Part shown: one piece after another, positions 46,463 through 57,143 of the stretch | How positions within the stretch are numbered: the stretch's first letter is position 1 | Layout: each line of letters opens with the position of its first letter | Assembly: GCF_900110965.1 (NCBI RefSeq) | Contig: NZ_FOFO01000023.1 | Span: 1-62,303, forward strand | Length of the DNA stretch: 62,303 nucleotides | Direction of reading: 5' to 3' | DNA from: Ectothiorhodospira magna | Lineage (GTDB): Bacteria; Pseudomonadota; Gammaproteobacteria; Ectothiorhodospirales; Ectothiorhodospiraceae | Made by a program: the position numbers and the translations under genes | Notes under the pieces: model-generated | Told to the model about the DNA's origin: nothing | Seen by the model: only the letters and a program-made list of their open reading frames with translations | Databases searched by the model: none

Positions 46463-48137
46463 TCTTCGACCGATCCTGTACCTGTCACTGGTTTTCCTGC
46501 TGTTTTTGATCTGGCAGGCCTGGCGCGTGGACTATGGTCCCCAGCCCCAATTTGATCCCCAGCGGGCTGAAGCCACCCTCAATGGCGAGACGTTCCGTGA
46601 CGATGTTCCCGATGCCCCGGCTTCTGAGGCCATGGATGCACCGGTGGGCATGGACCCGGTACTGTCTCTTGACCGGCAGCGTATCCGCGTCGTGACCGAT
46701 ACCCTGGATGTGCTCATCGATACCCGTGGCGGTGATCTGGTGCGTGCTGATCTGCCCACCTATCCGGTGAGTCTCAAGCAGCCGGACAATCCGGTGCGGA
46801 TTCTCGATGAGCGGTTGCGGGATTATGTGGCCCAGTCCGGCCTGATCCATGACCGTGTGCCCGGTATCGAGCATGCCGACCGTGCTCCATCCCACCATGC
46901 CATATTCCAGGCCGAGCGCAGCGAATACCGGATGGAAGACTGGCAGGATGAACTCGTGGTCCCCCTGACCTGGGAGAGCGAGGACGGCATTCGTGTCACC
47001 AAAACCTACACCTTCCGTCGCGGCGATTTCCTGGTGGATGTGGATCATCGGGTGGAAAACCACAGTGACACCACCTGGACCGGTCGTCAGTACCGTCAAC
47101 TGCGCCACGGCCCTACGCCGCCCAGGGACTCCTGGTTCCTGTACACCTTCACGGGGGCCGCGCTCTATGATGGCAAGTACATCAAGGAATCCCTCGAAGA
47201 CCTGGGTCCGGGGGTGCAGGATCGCAATATTTCCGCCGGCTGGATTTCCATTATTCAGCATTACTTCCTGACGGCCTGGGTGCCTTTTGCCGATGAGGTG
47301 AACCTGCTCTACAGCCGCGCCGTCGGTACCCCCGAGCGGCCTCAGTACATCATCGGCCTGCGCTCCGAGCCGGTGAGTATTGCCCCTGGTGCCTATGACG
47401 TCCTGAAATCCCGCATCTGGATCGGCCCCAAGGAACAGCAACCCCTGTCCAAGATTGCCGACGGCCTGGAACTGACTGTGGACTACGGCATCTTCACGGT
47501 GCTGGCCAAGCCCCTGTTCTGGCTGCTGCGGGTGATCTACGACTTTGTGGGTAACTGGGGTTGGGCCATCATCATCCTGACCCTGATGATCAAGCTGGTG
47601 TTCTACAAGCTGTCGGAGGCCAGCTATCGTTCCATGGCCAAGATGCGTGCCGTGCAACCGAAAATGATGGCACTCAAGGAACGCTTTGGTGACGACAAGC
47701 AGCGCATGAACCAGGCGCTGATGGAGCTGTACAAAAAGGAGAAGATCAATCCCCTGGGCGGCTGTTTGCCCATCCTGATCCAGATTCCCGTGTTCATTGC
47801 TCTGTACTGGGTGCTGCTGGAGAGTGTGGAGCTGCGTCAGGCGCCGTGGATTTTCTGGATTCAGGACTTGTCCATCCGTGATCCCTTCTTCGTGTTGCCC
47901 CTGCTCATGGGTGCCAGCATGATTGCCCAGTACAAGCTCAACCCGGCCCCCATGGACCCGGTACAGCAGAAGATCATGATGGCCCTGCCCATTGTCTTCA
48001 CCGTGTTCTTTGCCTTCTTCCCGGCGGGGCTGGTGCTGTACTGGCTGGTCAATAACCTGTTGTCCATTGCCCAGCAGTACTACATCACGCGCCAGATTGA
48101 AAAAACAGCCAACATCAAGGGCGGCAGCAAGAAATAA
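46455..48137 (+). CDS. yidC: membrane protein insertase YidC
   Basis: 560 residues, Gram-negative type. N-terminal helix ([16 protein letters not shown]), large periplasmic beta domain to about 340, then five-helix insertase core with the cytosolic hairpin [36 protein letters not shown]. The hydrophilic-groove Arg lies in the helix near 360. Inserts and folds inner-membrane proteins with or without Sec. Confidence 0.97.
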   Translation: MDNLRPILYLSLVFLLFLIWQAWRVDYGPQPQFDPQRAEATLNGETFRDDVPDAPASEAMDAPVGMDPVLSLDRQRIRVVTDTLDVLIDTRGGDLVRADLPTYPVSLKQPDNPVRILDERLRDYVAQSGLIHDRVPGIEHADRAPSHHAIFQAERSEYRMEDWQDELVVPLTWESEDGIRVTKTYTFRRGDFLVDVDHRVENHSDTTWTGRQYRQLRHGPTPPRDSWFLYTFTGAALYDGKYIKESLEDLGPGVQDRNISAGWISIIQHYFLTAWVPFADEVNLLYSRAVGTPERPQYIIGLRSEPVSIAPGAYDVLKSRIWIGPKEQQPLSKIADGLELTVDYGIFTVLAKPLFWLLRVIYDFVGNWGWAIIILTLMIKLVFYKLSEASYRSMAKMRAVQPKMMALKERFGDDKQRMNQALMELYKKEKINPLGGCLPILIQIPVFIALYWVLLESVELRQAPWIFWIQDLSIRDPFFVLPLLMGASMIAQYKLNPAPMDPVQQKIMMALPIVFTVFFAFFPAGLVLYWLVNNLLSIAQQYYITRQIEKTANIKGGSKK

Positions 48138-48162
48138 CCCCACGCCCTGCTGGCTCCTCGGT

Positions 48163-48228
48163 GGCCCGTCTGAAGCGGGCCGGCGATCTTCGAAAAAATC
48201 ACCACCGTCGTGATTCGAAGACTGCCGG
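48163..48228. other. tandem hairpins in the yidC-mnmE gap
   Basis: GGCCCG/CGGGCC (48163-48181), then a longer interrupted hairpin made of CCGGC/GCCGG, TCTTCGAA/TTCGAAGA and ATCAC/GTGAT (48180-48228). No T run follows, so this is not a standard terminator. It could attenuate mnmE or stabilise the upstream message. Confidence 0.6.
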
Positions 48229-48251
48229 TGTGCTCCAGCCGGGCCATTGTT

Positions 48252-49607
48252 ATGGAATACACCGCCATGCACCGCAACCTCGATACCATTGCCGCCATAG
48301 CCACCGCGCCAGGACGGGGCGGTGTGGGGATCGTGCGGGTTTCCGGTCCCCATGCCGCCGAGGTGGCCCGGTGTTGTCTGGGCAGGTTGCCCAGCCCTAG
48401 ACAGGCGCTCTACGGCCCTTTCATGGACGCCCAGGGAGAGGTGATCGACGACGGCATTGCCCTGTATTTTCCCGGCCCCCATTCCTATACCGGCGAGGAT
48501 GTTCTGGAACTGCAGGGTCATGGCGGCCCGGTGGTCATGGATCTGTTACTGGGCGCTTGTCTGGCCATGGGCTGTCGCATGGCCCGGGCCGGGGAATTCA
48601 CCGAACGGGCCTTTTTAAACGACCGGATGGACCTGACCCAGGCGGAGGCGGTGGCCGATCTCATTGACGCCGGTTCTGCCGCTGCGGTGCGCAGTGCCCG
48701 GCGCTCACTGGATGGGGGATTTTCCCGTCAGGTCAATTTGATCCTGTCGGCCCTGACCGAACTGCGGGTGTTTGTGGAAGCGGATCTGGATTTCTCTGAA
48801 GAGGAACTGGATCTGCTGGCAGAAGGGGATATCCAGTACCGGATCGAGTCTTTGCTGGATCAACTGGCCACCCTGACCGAACAGGCCCGACAAGGCAATT
48901 TACTGCGGGAAGGCGCCCATCTGGTGATCGCCGGGCGTCCCAATGCGGGCAAGTCCAGCCTGCTCAACCGCCTGGTGGACCGGGAAGCGGCCATTGTCAC
49001 TGCCGTTCCTGGTACCACCCGGGACGTGCTGCGGGAACATCTGAGCCTGGATGGCCTCCCCCTGCATCTGGTGGATACCGCCGGCCTGCGGCAATCGGAT
49101 GACCCGGTGGAACAAGAAGGCATCCGCCGGGCCTGGGCTGAGATCGAGCGGGCTGACCTGGTGCTGCTGGTGGTGGATGCGACCCAGGGAGAGGGGGAGG
49201 AGGAAAAAGAGATCCGTCGTCGCTTGCCCCCCCGATTGCCGGTCATCACTGTCTATAACAAGCTGGACCAGCTCACCCAGCTGCCGGCGGATGCCAGTGA
49301 CGTGCTGTTCATTTCGGCCCGTACCGGCGAGGGTATCAGCACCCTGCGTGAGGCTCTCAAGGCCCAGCTTCACTACAATGGTCACCCGGAAGGCCTGTTC
49401 ACCGCCCGTCGTCGCCACCTGGATGCCCTGGCGCGTACCCGTGACCATGTTCAGGCCGCCAATGATCAGTTGATCATCACCCGTGCCACGGAACTGATAG
49501 CCGAAGAATTGCGTCTGGCCCAGGAGACTTTGGGAGAAATCACTGGCCGGGTCAGTGCTGATGATCTGCTGGGAGAGATTTTTTCTGCCTTTTGTATCGG
49601 AAAGTGA
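48252..49607 (+). CDS. mnmE: tRNA modification GTPase MnmE
   Basis: 451 residues. Tetrahydrofolate-binding N-domain (DTIAAIATAPGRGGVGIVRVSG), GTPase domain with GRPNAGKSSLLN, DTAGLRQSDDPVEQEGI and NKLD, and the C-terminal CIGK whose Cys is conserved. With MnmG it modifies the wobble U of several tRNAs. Start ATG 48252 is seven codons before the family opening; ATG at 48267 is an alternative. No clear Shine-Dalgarno is visible. Confidence 0.96.
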   Translation: MEYTAMHRNLDTIAAIATAPGRGGVGIVRVSGPHAAEVARCCLGRLPSPRQALYGPFMDAQGEVIDDGIALYFPGPHSYTGEDVLELQGHGGPVVMDLLLGACLAMGCRMARAGEFTERAFLNDRMDLTQAEAVADLIDAGSAAAVRSARRSLDGGFSRQVNLILSALTELRVFVEADLDFSEEELDLLAEGDIQYRIESLLDQLATLTEQARQGNLLREGAHLVIAGRPNAGKSSLLNRLVDREAAIVTAVPGTTRDVLREHLSLDGLPLHLVDTAGLRQSDDPVEQEGIRRAWAEIERADLVLLVVDATQGEGEEEKEIRRRLPPRLPVITVYNKLDQLTQLPADASDVLFISARTGEGISTLREALKAQLHYNGHPEGLFTARRRHLDALARTRDHVQAANDQLIITRATELIAEELRLAQETLGEITGRVSADDLLGEIFSAFCIGK

Positions 49608-49748
49608 GACGCTGTATCGGATGTCAGGCGTCCCCAGGTTGTTAGGCTTGGTCCTTTTTAACCATTGTCGAGACAGACAGGTGCCCCACAGACCCATTGA
49701 TGGCTCCGGCAATCATGCCGGGGCATTTGACACGGCGGAGATGATGTA

Positions 49749-50447
49749 ATGACTGTCGGCGTGTTTGTTACAGGCACCGACACCGGAGTAGGCAAGACCG
49801 TGGTGGGTTGCGCTCTGGTCCGGGCCTTGATACGTCAGGGACAGCGAATGACGGTGCGCAAGCCGGCTGAATCGGGTTGCGAGGAGAGAAATGGAAGGCT
49901 TTGGCCTGCAGACGGCGCCGCTTTAATGGCCGCTGCAGGCGGCGATCTGGAACAGATTACCCCCTACCGCTACCGTGACGCCCTGGCTCCAGACCGGGCG
50001 GCCCGACTCACCGGGCAACCCCTTTATCTGGCGGACCTGATTCAGGTCTGCGTCAGTGCTGTCCCCCCGACTGATCTGCTTTGGGTAGAGGGCGCCGGTG
50101 GTTTTTATTCCCCCCTGACCGAGGACGGCCTCAATGCGGATCTGGCCCAGTCCCTGGGACTGCCTGTATTGCTGGTGGCCCCGGATCGCCTGGGGGTCAT
50201 TAATCATGTTCTGCTGACTGCAGAAGCGATTCAGCGTCGCCGATTGACCCTGGCCCTGGTGGTGCTCAATCACTGCGTCGATCCTGCTCCCATCGGGATG
50301 GACAATGCCGCTGATATTGCCAGACGGTTATCCGTTCCGGTGATGGGTTTTCCGGCTATCCAAGACGGGACAGCGGATGACCGGGCTGATCAGATTGCCA
50401 CAATGCTATCCACCGTTCTCGGGCGGGGTGGCAGGATGGTGGGATGA
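49749..50447 (+). CDS. bioD: dethiobiotin synthetase
   Basis: 232 residues. P-loop GTDTGVGKT near the N-terminus; KPAESGC binding segment; VEGAGGFYSPL; LNHC in the base-binding region. Closes the ureido ring in biotin synthesis. The rest of the bio pathway is not in the window. GGAG lies nine nt before the ATG. Confidence 0.93.
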   Translation: MTVGVFVTGTDTGVGKTVVGCALVRALIRQGQRMTVRKPAESGCEERNGRLWPADGAALMAAAGGDLEQITPYRYRDALAPDRAARLTGQPLYLADLIQVCVSAVPPTDLLWVEGAGGFYSPLTEDGLNADLAQSLGLPVLLVAPDRLGVINHVLLTAEAIQRRRLTLALVVLNHCVDPAPIGMDNAADIARRLSVPVMGFPAIQDGTADDRADQIATMLSTVLGRGGRMVG

Positions 50448-50451
50448 GGGC

Positions 50452-50482
50452 AAAAAAAAGCAGCCTGCTCAGGCTGCTTTTT
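50452..50482. terminator. bidirectional terminator between bioD and tRNA-Thr
   Basis: AGCAGCCTG/CAGGCTGCT (50459-50478) with a two-base loop, flanked by eight A on the left and a T run on the right. It can end bioD on the plus strand and the tRNA transcript on the minus strand. Confidence 0.88.
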
Positions 50483-50488
50483 AAAAAG

Positions 50489-50564
50489 TGGTGCCGGCAA
50501 TAGGAGTCGAACCTACGACCTTCGCATTACGAATGCGCTGCTCTACCAACTGAGCTATGCCGGC
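50489..50564 (-). tRNA. tRNA-Thr(CGT)
   Basis: 76 nt with encoded CCA. Acceptor GCCGGCA/TGCCGGC; D arm GCTC/AGC-type; anticodon stem GCGCA/TGCGA with loop TTCGTAA, so anticodon CGT; T arm CCTAT-type with TTCGACT loop. All four arms pair. It reads ACG codons. Confidence 0.96.
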
Positions 50565-50693
50565 GGATATCGCAAAAGCATTTCCCCGAAATCCTGCCGG
50601 GCGAAGCTCGCGGCAGACTGGCGGAAAGGCTGCTAAGTTTAGTGCATGAGGCGTCAGGACTCAACACAACCGTTCAACGGAGGAGGCATCACC

Positions 50694-51458
50694 ATGAGCC
50701 AGTTCAACGACAAGGTTATTGTCATCACCGGCGCGGCGGGGGGCATCGGCGAGGCCACCGCCCGTCTGCTGTACGCCCAGGGGGCCAGGCTGCTACTGAC
50801 GGACCGGGAGGCGGATGGGGTGGAGGCGCTGGCCGCGGCGCTGGGGGAGCGGGCGGCGGGGATGGCCGTGGATGTCAGTCGACGGGAGGAGAACCAGGCC
50901 ATGATCCAGGCGGCGGAACAGCGTTTCGGGGCGGTGCACGGCGTATTCCTCAATGCCGGCATCGAGGGCCGTGTGGGGCCGTTGGCATCCACCACCGATG
51001 AGGATTGGGAGCGGGTCTTCGCGGTCAATCTGCACGGGGTGCGTCATGGCCTGCAGGCGGCGGTACCGGCGCTGCGTCGGGCCGGAGGAGGCGCCATCCT
51101 GATCACCGCCAGCGTGGCCGGCGTCCGGGGCGCGGCGGGGCTGAGCCCCTATGTCAGCAGCAAGCATGCGGTGATGGGGATGATGCGCTGCGCCGCCGTG
51201 GAACTGGGGCCGGAGGGCATCCGGGTGAACACGGTCAACCCCGGTCCGGTGGACAACCGGATGATGCGCTCCATCGAGGAGCAGGCAAACCCGGGACACG
51301 GCGACGAGGTCAAGCACGACTTCGTCACCCGCATCCCCCTGGGGCGCTATTCCACCAACGAGGAGATCGCCGCCGTGGCCGCGCTGCTGCTGTCCGACGC
51401 CGGCAGTGGCATCACCGGCGCCCATTATCTGGTGGACGGGGGCATGACCGCCCACTGA
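50694..51458 (+). CDS. SDR-family oxidoreductase
   Basis: 254 residues, classical SDR. GAAGGIGEATA cofactor motif, NAGIEG, catalytic Ser in ITASVAG, YVSSKHA (YxxxK) and the PGPVDNRM loop. Asp in TDREAD after strand 2 suggests NAD rather than NADP. GGAGGAGG precedes the ATG. Substrate unknown; 3-oxoacyl reductase or glucose dehydrogenase-like activity is possible. More GC-rich than its neighbours. Confidence 0.85.
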   Translation: MSQFNDKVIVITGAAGGIGEATARLLYAQGARLLLTDREADGVEALAAALGERAAGMAVDVSRREENQAMIQAAEQRFGAVHGVFLNAGIEGRVGPLASTTDEDWERVFAVNLHGVRHGLQAAVPALRRAGGGAILITASVAGVRGAAGLSPYVSSKHAVMGMMRCAAVELGPEGIRVNTVNPGPVDNRMMRSIEEQANPGHGDEVKHDFVTRIPLGRYSTNEEIAAVAALLLSDAGSGITGAHYLVDGGMTAH

Positions 51459-51479
51459 CGGGGGGTGTCCCGCGACGGA

Positions 51480-53360
51480 TCAGTCTTCCAGGTAGGTGTA
51501 GCCAGACAGGCCGTTGTCCAGTTCCTGGAGGATCTGCCGCTGCATGGCCTCGTCCAGGCCCGCGGCCGCCACCTTGGTGCGATAGGCGCCTGCCAGCAGC
51601 TCGGTGTCGAAGTGCACGTAGCGCAGCAGCTCCTCCACCGTGTCCCCCTGTTCCGGTTCCACCACTTCGTAGCCACCGTCCCGGGTCAGCACCACGTTGA
51701 TGGCGTCGGTGTCGCCGAACAGGTTGTGCAGATCCCCCAGGATCTCCTGGTAGGCCCCGACCATGAAGATCCCCAGCAGATATTGTTCCCCGGGGCGGAA
51801 TTCGTGCAGGGGCAGACTGGGGACGATGGTCTCGCCGTCCACGTAGCGGTCCACGTGGCCGTCGGAGTCGCAGGTGAGATCCTGCAGTACCCCAAGCCGG
51901 GTGGGGCGCTCGTTGAGCCGGTGCAGGGGCATGATGGGGAAGATCTGGTCAATGGCCCAGACGTCCGGGATGGACTGAAACACGGAGAAGTTGCAGAAAT
52001 ACTTGTCCGAGAGCTTTTCCGTGAGTTCGTCGGCGATATCCCGGGGCAGGCGCTGGGCATGACCGGTCAGCAGGCGTCGGCAGGTGGCGAAATAGATCTG
52101 CTCCGCCAGGGCCCGGTGCTCCAGGTCCAGCAGGCCGTGGGTGAACATGGATTGGACTTCCCGCAGCCAGTCCACCATGGTGTGGAAGACTTCGGTGGGG
52201 GCACTCTCGGCAGTGCGTTCGAACAGGCTCCACATGTCCAGCAGTACCGCCGGGGCCTCCTCGTCGGGGGGCTGGATGTCGGCGGCCACCGGCGCACGCT
52301 CGGTGTCGATCACATTGGTGATCAGCACCGCGTGATGGGCGGTCATGGCACGACCGGACTCGGTGAAGATCTCCGGTGGCGGCAGGTCGTATTCCCGGCA
52401 GGTGTTGGCCAGGATGCGCACCAGGCTGTCGGCATAGTCCTGCAGGCTGTAATTGATGGAGCACAGGTTGCGGGAGCGGGTGCCCTCGTAGTCCACCCCC
52501 AGGCCGCCGCCGGCGTCCACCACCTGGATGGGGGCGCCCAGGCGATGCAGTTCGGCAAAGAAGCGGGAGGCTTCGTACATGCCTGACTGGATGTCGCGGA
52601 TGTTGGCGATCTGGGAACCCATGTGGAAATGCAGCAGCTGCATGCAGTCCAGCATGTCGTGGTCCCGCAGCTGGTCCAGCAGCTTCAGGGCCTGGGCGGC
52701 GGAGAGGCCGAACTTGGCCTTTTCGCCGCCGGTGTTCTGCCACTTGCCCTTGCCCATGGAGGCCAGCCGCACCCGCATGCCCAGGGAGGGGCGGACCCCC
52801 AGGTCGCGGGCGGCCTTGATGACACCGTTCAGCTCCGAGGGTTTTTCGATGACGATGTAGACCCGGTGTCCCAGCAGCTGGCCGATCATGGCCAGACGCA
52901 GGTATTCCCGGTCCTTGTAGCCGTTGCAGACGATGACCCCGCCGGGGCGGGCCAGGGCCAGCACCGCCATCAGTTCCGGTTTGCTGCCTGCCTCCAGGCC
53001 CACCCGCTCGCCGCCACAAGTGAGGATGCGCTCCACCACGCTGCGTTGCTGATTCACCTTGATGGGATAGACGGCGGTGTAGCGGCCGGGGAACTCGTTG
53101 TCCTCGATGGCCTGATCGAAGGCCTCGGTGAGTCGCTTCACGCGGTCGCAGAGGATGTCCGGAAAGCGCACCAGCACCGGCACGTCGATGTTCAGGCCGG
53201 ATACATGGTTCACCAGTTCGAACAGGTCCACGCCCGGATGCCGGGCATGGGCGGGCGGCCGGACGATCACGCGGCCCTGCTCATTGATGTGAAAGTAATC
53301 GCCGTTCCAGTGGGGGATGTTGTAGGTCTGGCGGGCGTTATCCGTCGTCCAATCTGTCAT
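51480..53360 (-). CDS. speA: biosynthetic arginine decarboxylase SpeA
   Basis: 626 residues, the SpeA length. PLP Lys in YPIKVNQQ near 98; GSKPELMAVLAL; FHMGSQIANIRDI; VDAGGGLGVDYEGT; and CNFSVFQSIPDVWAIDQIFPIMPLHRL with the catalytic Cys near 462. Makes agmatine from arginine as the first step to putrescine. speB is not in the window. Confidence 0.96.
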   Translation of the reverse strand: MTDWTTDNARQTYNIPHWNGDYFHINEQGRVIVRPPAHARHPGVDLFELVNHVSGLNIDVPVLVRFPDILCDRVKRLTEAFDQAIEDNEFPGRYTAVYPIKVNQQRSVVERILTCGGERVGLEAGSKPELMAVLALARPGGVIVCNGYKDREYLRLAMIGQLLGHRVYIVIEKPSELNGVIKAARDLGVRPSLGMRVRLASMGKGKWQNTGGEKAKFGLSAAQALKLLDQLRDHDMLDCMQLLHFHMGSQIANIRDIQSGMYEASRFFAELHRLGAPIQVVDAGGGLGVDYEGTRSRNLCSINYSLQDYADSLVRILANTCREYDLPPPEIFTESGRAMTAHHAVLITNVIDTERAPVAADIQPPDEEAPAVLLDMWSLFERTAESAPTEVFHTMVDWLREVQSMFTHGLLDLEHRALAEQIYFATCRRLLTGHAQRLPRDIADELTEKLSDKYFCNFSVFQSIPDVWAIDQIFPIMPLHRLNERPTRLGVLQDLTCDSDGHVDRYVDGETIVPSLPLHEFRPGEQYLLGIFMVGAYQEILGDLHNLFGDTDAINVVLTRDGGYEVVEPEQGDTVEELLRYVHFDTELLAGAYRTKVAAAGLDEAMQRQILQELDNGLSGYTYLED

Positions 53361-53502
53361 GATGGGCCTTGTCGATCAGCGCGAATGGAGGGGCGGTGTC
53401 ATTGGGACCGCCGCCCCGGTAAAGCGGGCGTATGATACTCCCTATGCCGTGCCGCCGGGGAGCCTGCAACGGGCTTTTCGACCGCCGGTGGCCTGATGGG
53501 TT

Positions 53503-54296
53503 TCATCCGGCCTTCAGGCGGTCCAGCCGCAGTCGCTCCCGCTCGTCGAACAGGCGCCGGGACCCCAGCCAGATGGCCCCCAGGGTACCGAATCCGGTGC
53601 CCGCGGTGATGAGAAACATCACCAGAATCTGGTATTTCACCGCTTCCATGGGCGGTGTGCCCGCCAGGATCTGACCGGTCATCATGCCGGGCAGACTGAC
53701 GATGCCCGCCGCCGCCATTGCATTGATGATGGGCATCAGGCCGCTGCGGGCGGCGTCCAGGCGGATGTCCCTGATCGCCTCGGTCCAGGTCTGCCCCAGG
53801 ATCAGGCGGCCCTCGATCACCCGGCGTTGTTGCCAGGCGGACTGGGTGAGACGGTCCAGGCCCAGGGCGATCCCGGTCATGGTGTTGCCCAGCAGCATGC
53901 CCAGCAGGGGGATGGCGTACTGGGGCTCCCACCAGGGGGCCGGGCCGATGATGACGGTCAACGCAAACACCGTGGCGGTGAAGGCGGACACGAACATGGC
54001 CAGGGTGCCGATGCCGTAGGCCCACCAGCCGGTGAATCGTCGCCCCTGTCGGGCCACCACTTCCCGGCCCGCCACCAGCAGCATCACCAGTGCCATGATG
54101 GCCACCCAGTGCAGGGCGGCATGCTCGAACAGGGTCTTGAGCACCAGGCCGATCAGCAGCAGTTGCACCACCGTGCGGGCGGCCGAGACCAGCAGGCTCT
54201 TCGACAGCCCCATGCCCACCCGGCTGGTCAGCGCCGCCAGGGCAATCACCAGCAGGGCCGCCAGAGTAAGGTCCAGGGGTGACAGGGCGATGACGT

Positions 54297-54300
<4 letters not shown>
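53503..54300 (-). CDS. fetB: ABC-type iron export permease FetB
   Basis: 265 residues, UPF0014 family. About seven helices; conserved MGLSKSLLVSAARTVVQL near 30 and MIPIINAMAAAGIVSLPGMMTGQILAG near 175-205. FetAB exports iron or confers oxidative-stress resistance. Its ATPase partner fetA, which should precede it, is reduced to about 32 codons here, so the transporter is probably inactive unless another ATPase serves. Confidence 0.92.
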
Positions 54301-54621
<321 letters not shown>

Positions 54622-54631
54622 GCCATCGCGT

Positions 54632-54699
54632 GATGGAGGCACCGCCTCCATCATGCTCCCAAAAACCCTCGGGCGCGGCCGTCTTGGCCGCGCTTTTTT
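54632..54699 (+). terminator. katG terminator
   Basis: GATGGAGGC/GCCTCCATC (54632-54652) with a 3-base loop, then GCGCGGCC/GGCCGCGC (54672-54692) followed by seven T. The second is a strong rho-independent terminator left over from katG; it also faces the end of hsdR. Confidence 0.88.
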
Positions 54700-54743
54700 T
54701 CAGCCACCTTCCGGGCCAGCTGCCCCGCACACCTGGACCTGCC

Positions 54744-57143
54744 TCAATACAGATACTGCTGAAAATCCACAAAGACTTCCCGAATATTGCCCACGGGTCC
54801 CAACTCCTGCACGGCATCGCCGACGCTGTGGTACTTCAACTCGATCAACTGCGGCAGCTTGGCCGTGTCCAGCTCGCTGACGCCCTGGGCCACATAGTGA
54901 TCGAGGACGAATCTCAGGAACTCCCGCTGTCTGTAGTCATGGCCATGGAAGATGCGTTCCTTGTGGGCATCCACTCGCTGGGCCCGAGTCACCGGCGCCA
55001 TGTTGAAGGCGATGTAGGCCAGCACATCGTAGAGATCACTGTGCTCGGCCTCGATCAGCTTGCCCACATCGGCCAGCTGTTGCCTGCCGTAGCCCTTCTC
55101 CTCGAGTCCCTCCAGCAGCTTCTTCCGGGTATCCGGGCGGCCCCACAGACGGCGCAGTTCGTCCTCGTCCTTGAACAACTCGGGCAGATCACCGAACAGA
55201 CGCTGAATGAACTCGGCTGCGGAGATGGGCTTGCCGTCCGGACCCCAGAAGCTCGTGGCAGTCATGTGCTGGAGGGTGCGTTCCTTGCCATCGGCCAGCC
55301 GGATCTTCACCTTGCGGCGTGTCTCGCAAAGGCAGGGCCTCTCGCCGCATACCTCGCAAGGTTCCGGCGGTGCCTTCTCGCACACACAAGGCCGCTCGCC
55401 ACAAACATCGCATCCCTCAGGCGGTGGCCTGGTGCAACGGCAAGGGCTGTTTCCGCATTGCTCGCAGGGCTCGGGGGGCAGCGGCTCCCCATCCCACTCC
55501 GGATCACTGAAGTGCTCGTAGGCCTTCACAAAATCGTGGATCGTGAAATAGTCCTTGCCATCGAACAGCCGCGTGCCCCGACCGATGATCTGCTTGAACT
55601 CGATCATGCTGTTCACCGGCCGCATCAGCACGATGTGGCGGACATTCCTGGCGTCCACGCCGGTGGAGAGCTTCTGCGAGGTGGTGAGGATGGTCGGGAT
55701 GGTCTTTTCGTTGTCTTGAAACTGCTTCAGGAAGCGTTCGCCCTCCTTGCCATCGTTCGCCGTGACGCGCTCGCAATAATGGGGATCGGTGCTGGTCTTG
55801 AGCTGATTGATCAGGTCGCGGACCGCCAGGGCATGTTCCTGGGTGGCGCAAAACACCAGCGTCTTCTCTCGCGGGTCGATCTGTTCCATGAACAGCTTCA
55901 CCCGATACCGTTCACGTTCCGCGATCTCGATGACGCGGTTGAAGTCATCTTCCCTGTAGCGCCGCCCCGCTTCCACCTCACCCTCGATCACCTGGTCATC
56001 GGGCGTGTAGACATAGTCATCCAGGGTCGTGGCGATCTGCCGGACCTTGAAAGGCGTCAGGAAGCCGTCGTTGATGCCCTCCTTCAGGGAATAGATGTAC
56101 ACCGGCTCTCCGAAGTAGGCGTAGGTATCGGCGTTGTGGGCGCGCCTGGGGGTGGCGGTCAGGCCAAGCTGCACGGCAGGCTGGAAATACTCCAGGATGC
56201 CCCGCCAGTTGCTCTCATCGTTGGCGCCGCCCCGGTGGCATTCATCGATGATGATGAAATCGAAAAAATCCGATGGGTAGTCCCCGAAGTTGGGCGCAAG
56301 ATTGCCCGCCGCATCGCGCCCGGTCATGAAGGTCTGGAAGATCGTGAAGAAGACGTTCCCGTTCTTGGGCACCCGGCCCTTCTTGCGGATGATCTCCGGA
56401 TCGATACGAACCAGGGCGTCCTCGGGAAAGGCAGAAAAATCGTTGAAGGCCTGATTGGCCAGGATGTTCCGATCCGCCAGGAACAGAATGCGCGGGTGCC
56501 GACCAGGCGTGCCCGTGGCGCGTGCCGTCAGACTCCAGCGGGCATGAAACAGCTTCCAGGCGATCTGGAAGGCGATGGCGGTCTTGCCGGTGCCGGTGGC
56601 CAGGGTCAGAAGGATGCGATCTCGACCCGCCGCAACGGCCTCCAGCGCCTGGTTGATGGCGTTGTGCTGATAATAGCGCGCCTGCCAGAACCCACCCTTG
56701 TCCTCGAAGGGCACCGCGCCGAAGCGTTCCCGCCAGGTGTCTTGAACACCGGCACCCATGCCAAAGGTCTCCACCCACAGCCCATCGGGAGAGGGCCAGG
56801 CATCCACCGGCCCCTCCGTGCCCGTGCCCATGTCCACCCGGTAGATGCCGTCGCCATTGGTGACGTAGGCAAATCGGGTCTGCAAGCGCTCGGCATACCG
56901 CTTGGCCTGGGCCAGTCCCTCGGTCACCGGCAAGCCGCGCTTCTTGGCCTCGATCACCGCAAGCTTCTGGCCGCGATAGATCAGCACATAGTCGGCGATG
57001 TCCTGCCTGGCCCGTTTGCCGCCGCCCTGCAGCCGACCGAGGGTGATCACCTCACGCCGCACCCGGCTGGCCTCCATCACACCCCACCCCACCTCCTTCA
57101 GGGCCGGGTCGATGAGTTCAGCGCGGGTTTCGGCTTCGTTCAT
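54744..57143 (-). CDS. hsdR: type I restriction enzyme, R subunit
   Basis: 799 residues. Nuclease domain near 45-75 (IADYVLIYRG, AVIEAKKRG), helicase Walker A LATGTGKTAIAF near 185, DECHRG, GLTATPRR, and GRGTRLFDGKDYFTI (motif VI). The C-terminal part is of the EcoEI-R type (PISAAEFIQRLF onward). Near residues 555-610 three tandem Cys modules of the form CxxCGxxPCxC are inserted between helicase and C-terminal domain. Last gene of the operon; overlaps the upstream small gene by four nt. Confidence 0.94.
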   Translation of the reverse strand: MNEAETRAELIDPALKEVGWGVMEASRVRREVITLGRLQGGGKRARQDIADYVLIYRGQKLAVIEAKKRGLPVTEGLAQAKRYAERLQTRFAYVTNGDGIYRVDMGTGTEGPVDAWPSPDGLWVETFGMGAGVQDTWRERFGAVPFEDKGGFWQARYYQHNAINQALEAVAAGRDRILLTLATGTGKTAIAFQIAWKLFHARWSLTARATGTPGRHPRILFLADRNILANQAFNDFSAFPEDALVRIDPEIIRKKGRVPKNGNVFFTIFQTFMTGRDAAGNLAPNFGDYPSDFFDFIIIDECHRGGANDESNWRGILEYFQPAVQLGLTATPRRAHNADTYAYFGEPVYIYSLKEGINDGFLTPFKVRQIATTLDDYVYTPDDQVIEGEVEAGRRYREDDFNRVIEIAERERYRVKLFMEQIDPREKTLVFCATQEHALAVRDLINQLKTSTDPHYCERVTANDGKEGERFLKQFQDNEKTIPTILTTSQKLSTGVDARNVRHIVLMRPVNSMIEFKQIIGRGTRLFDGKDYFTIHDFVKAYEHFSDPEWDGEPLPPEPCEQCGNSPCRCTRPPPEGCDVCGERPCVCEKAPPEPCEVCGERPCLCETRRKVKIRLADGKERTLQHMTATSFWGPDGKPISAAEFIQRLFGDLPELFKDEDELRRLWGRPDTRKKLLEGLEEKGYGRQQLADVGKLIEAEHSDLYDVLAYIAFNMAPVTRAQRVDAHKERIFHGHDYRQREFLRFVLDHYVAQGVSELDTAKLPQLIELKYHSVGDAVQELGPVGNIREVFVDFQQYLY

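Noticed and set aside
46485-48521. 678-codon open frame antisense to yidC and the start of mnmE
   Set aside because: It mirrors the well-recognised yidC and mnmE frames, has His/Gln/Gly-rich composition typical of antisense reading in GC-rich DNA, and no domain.
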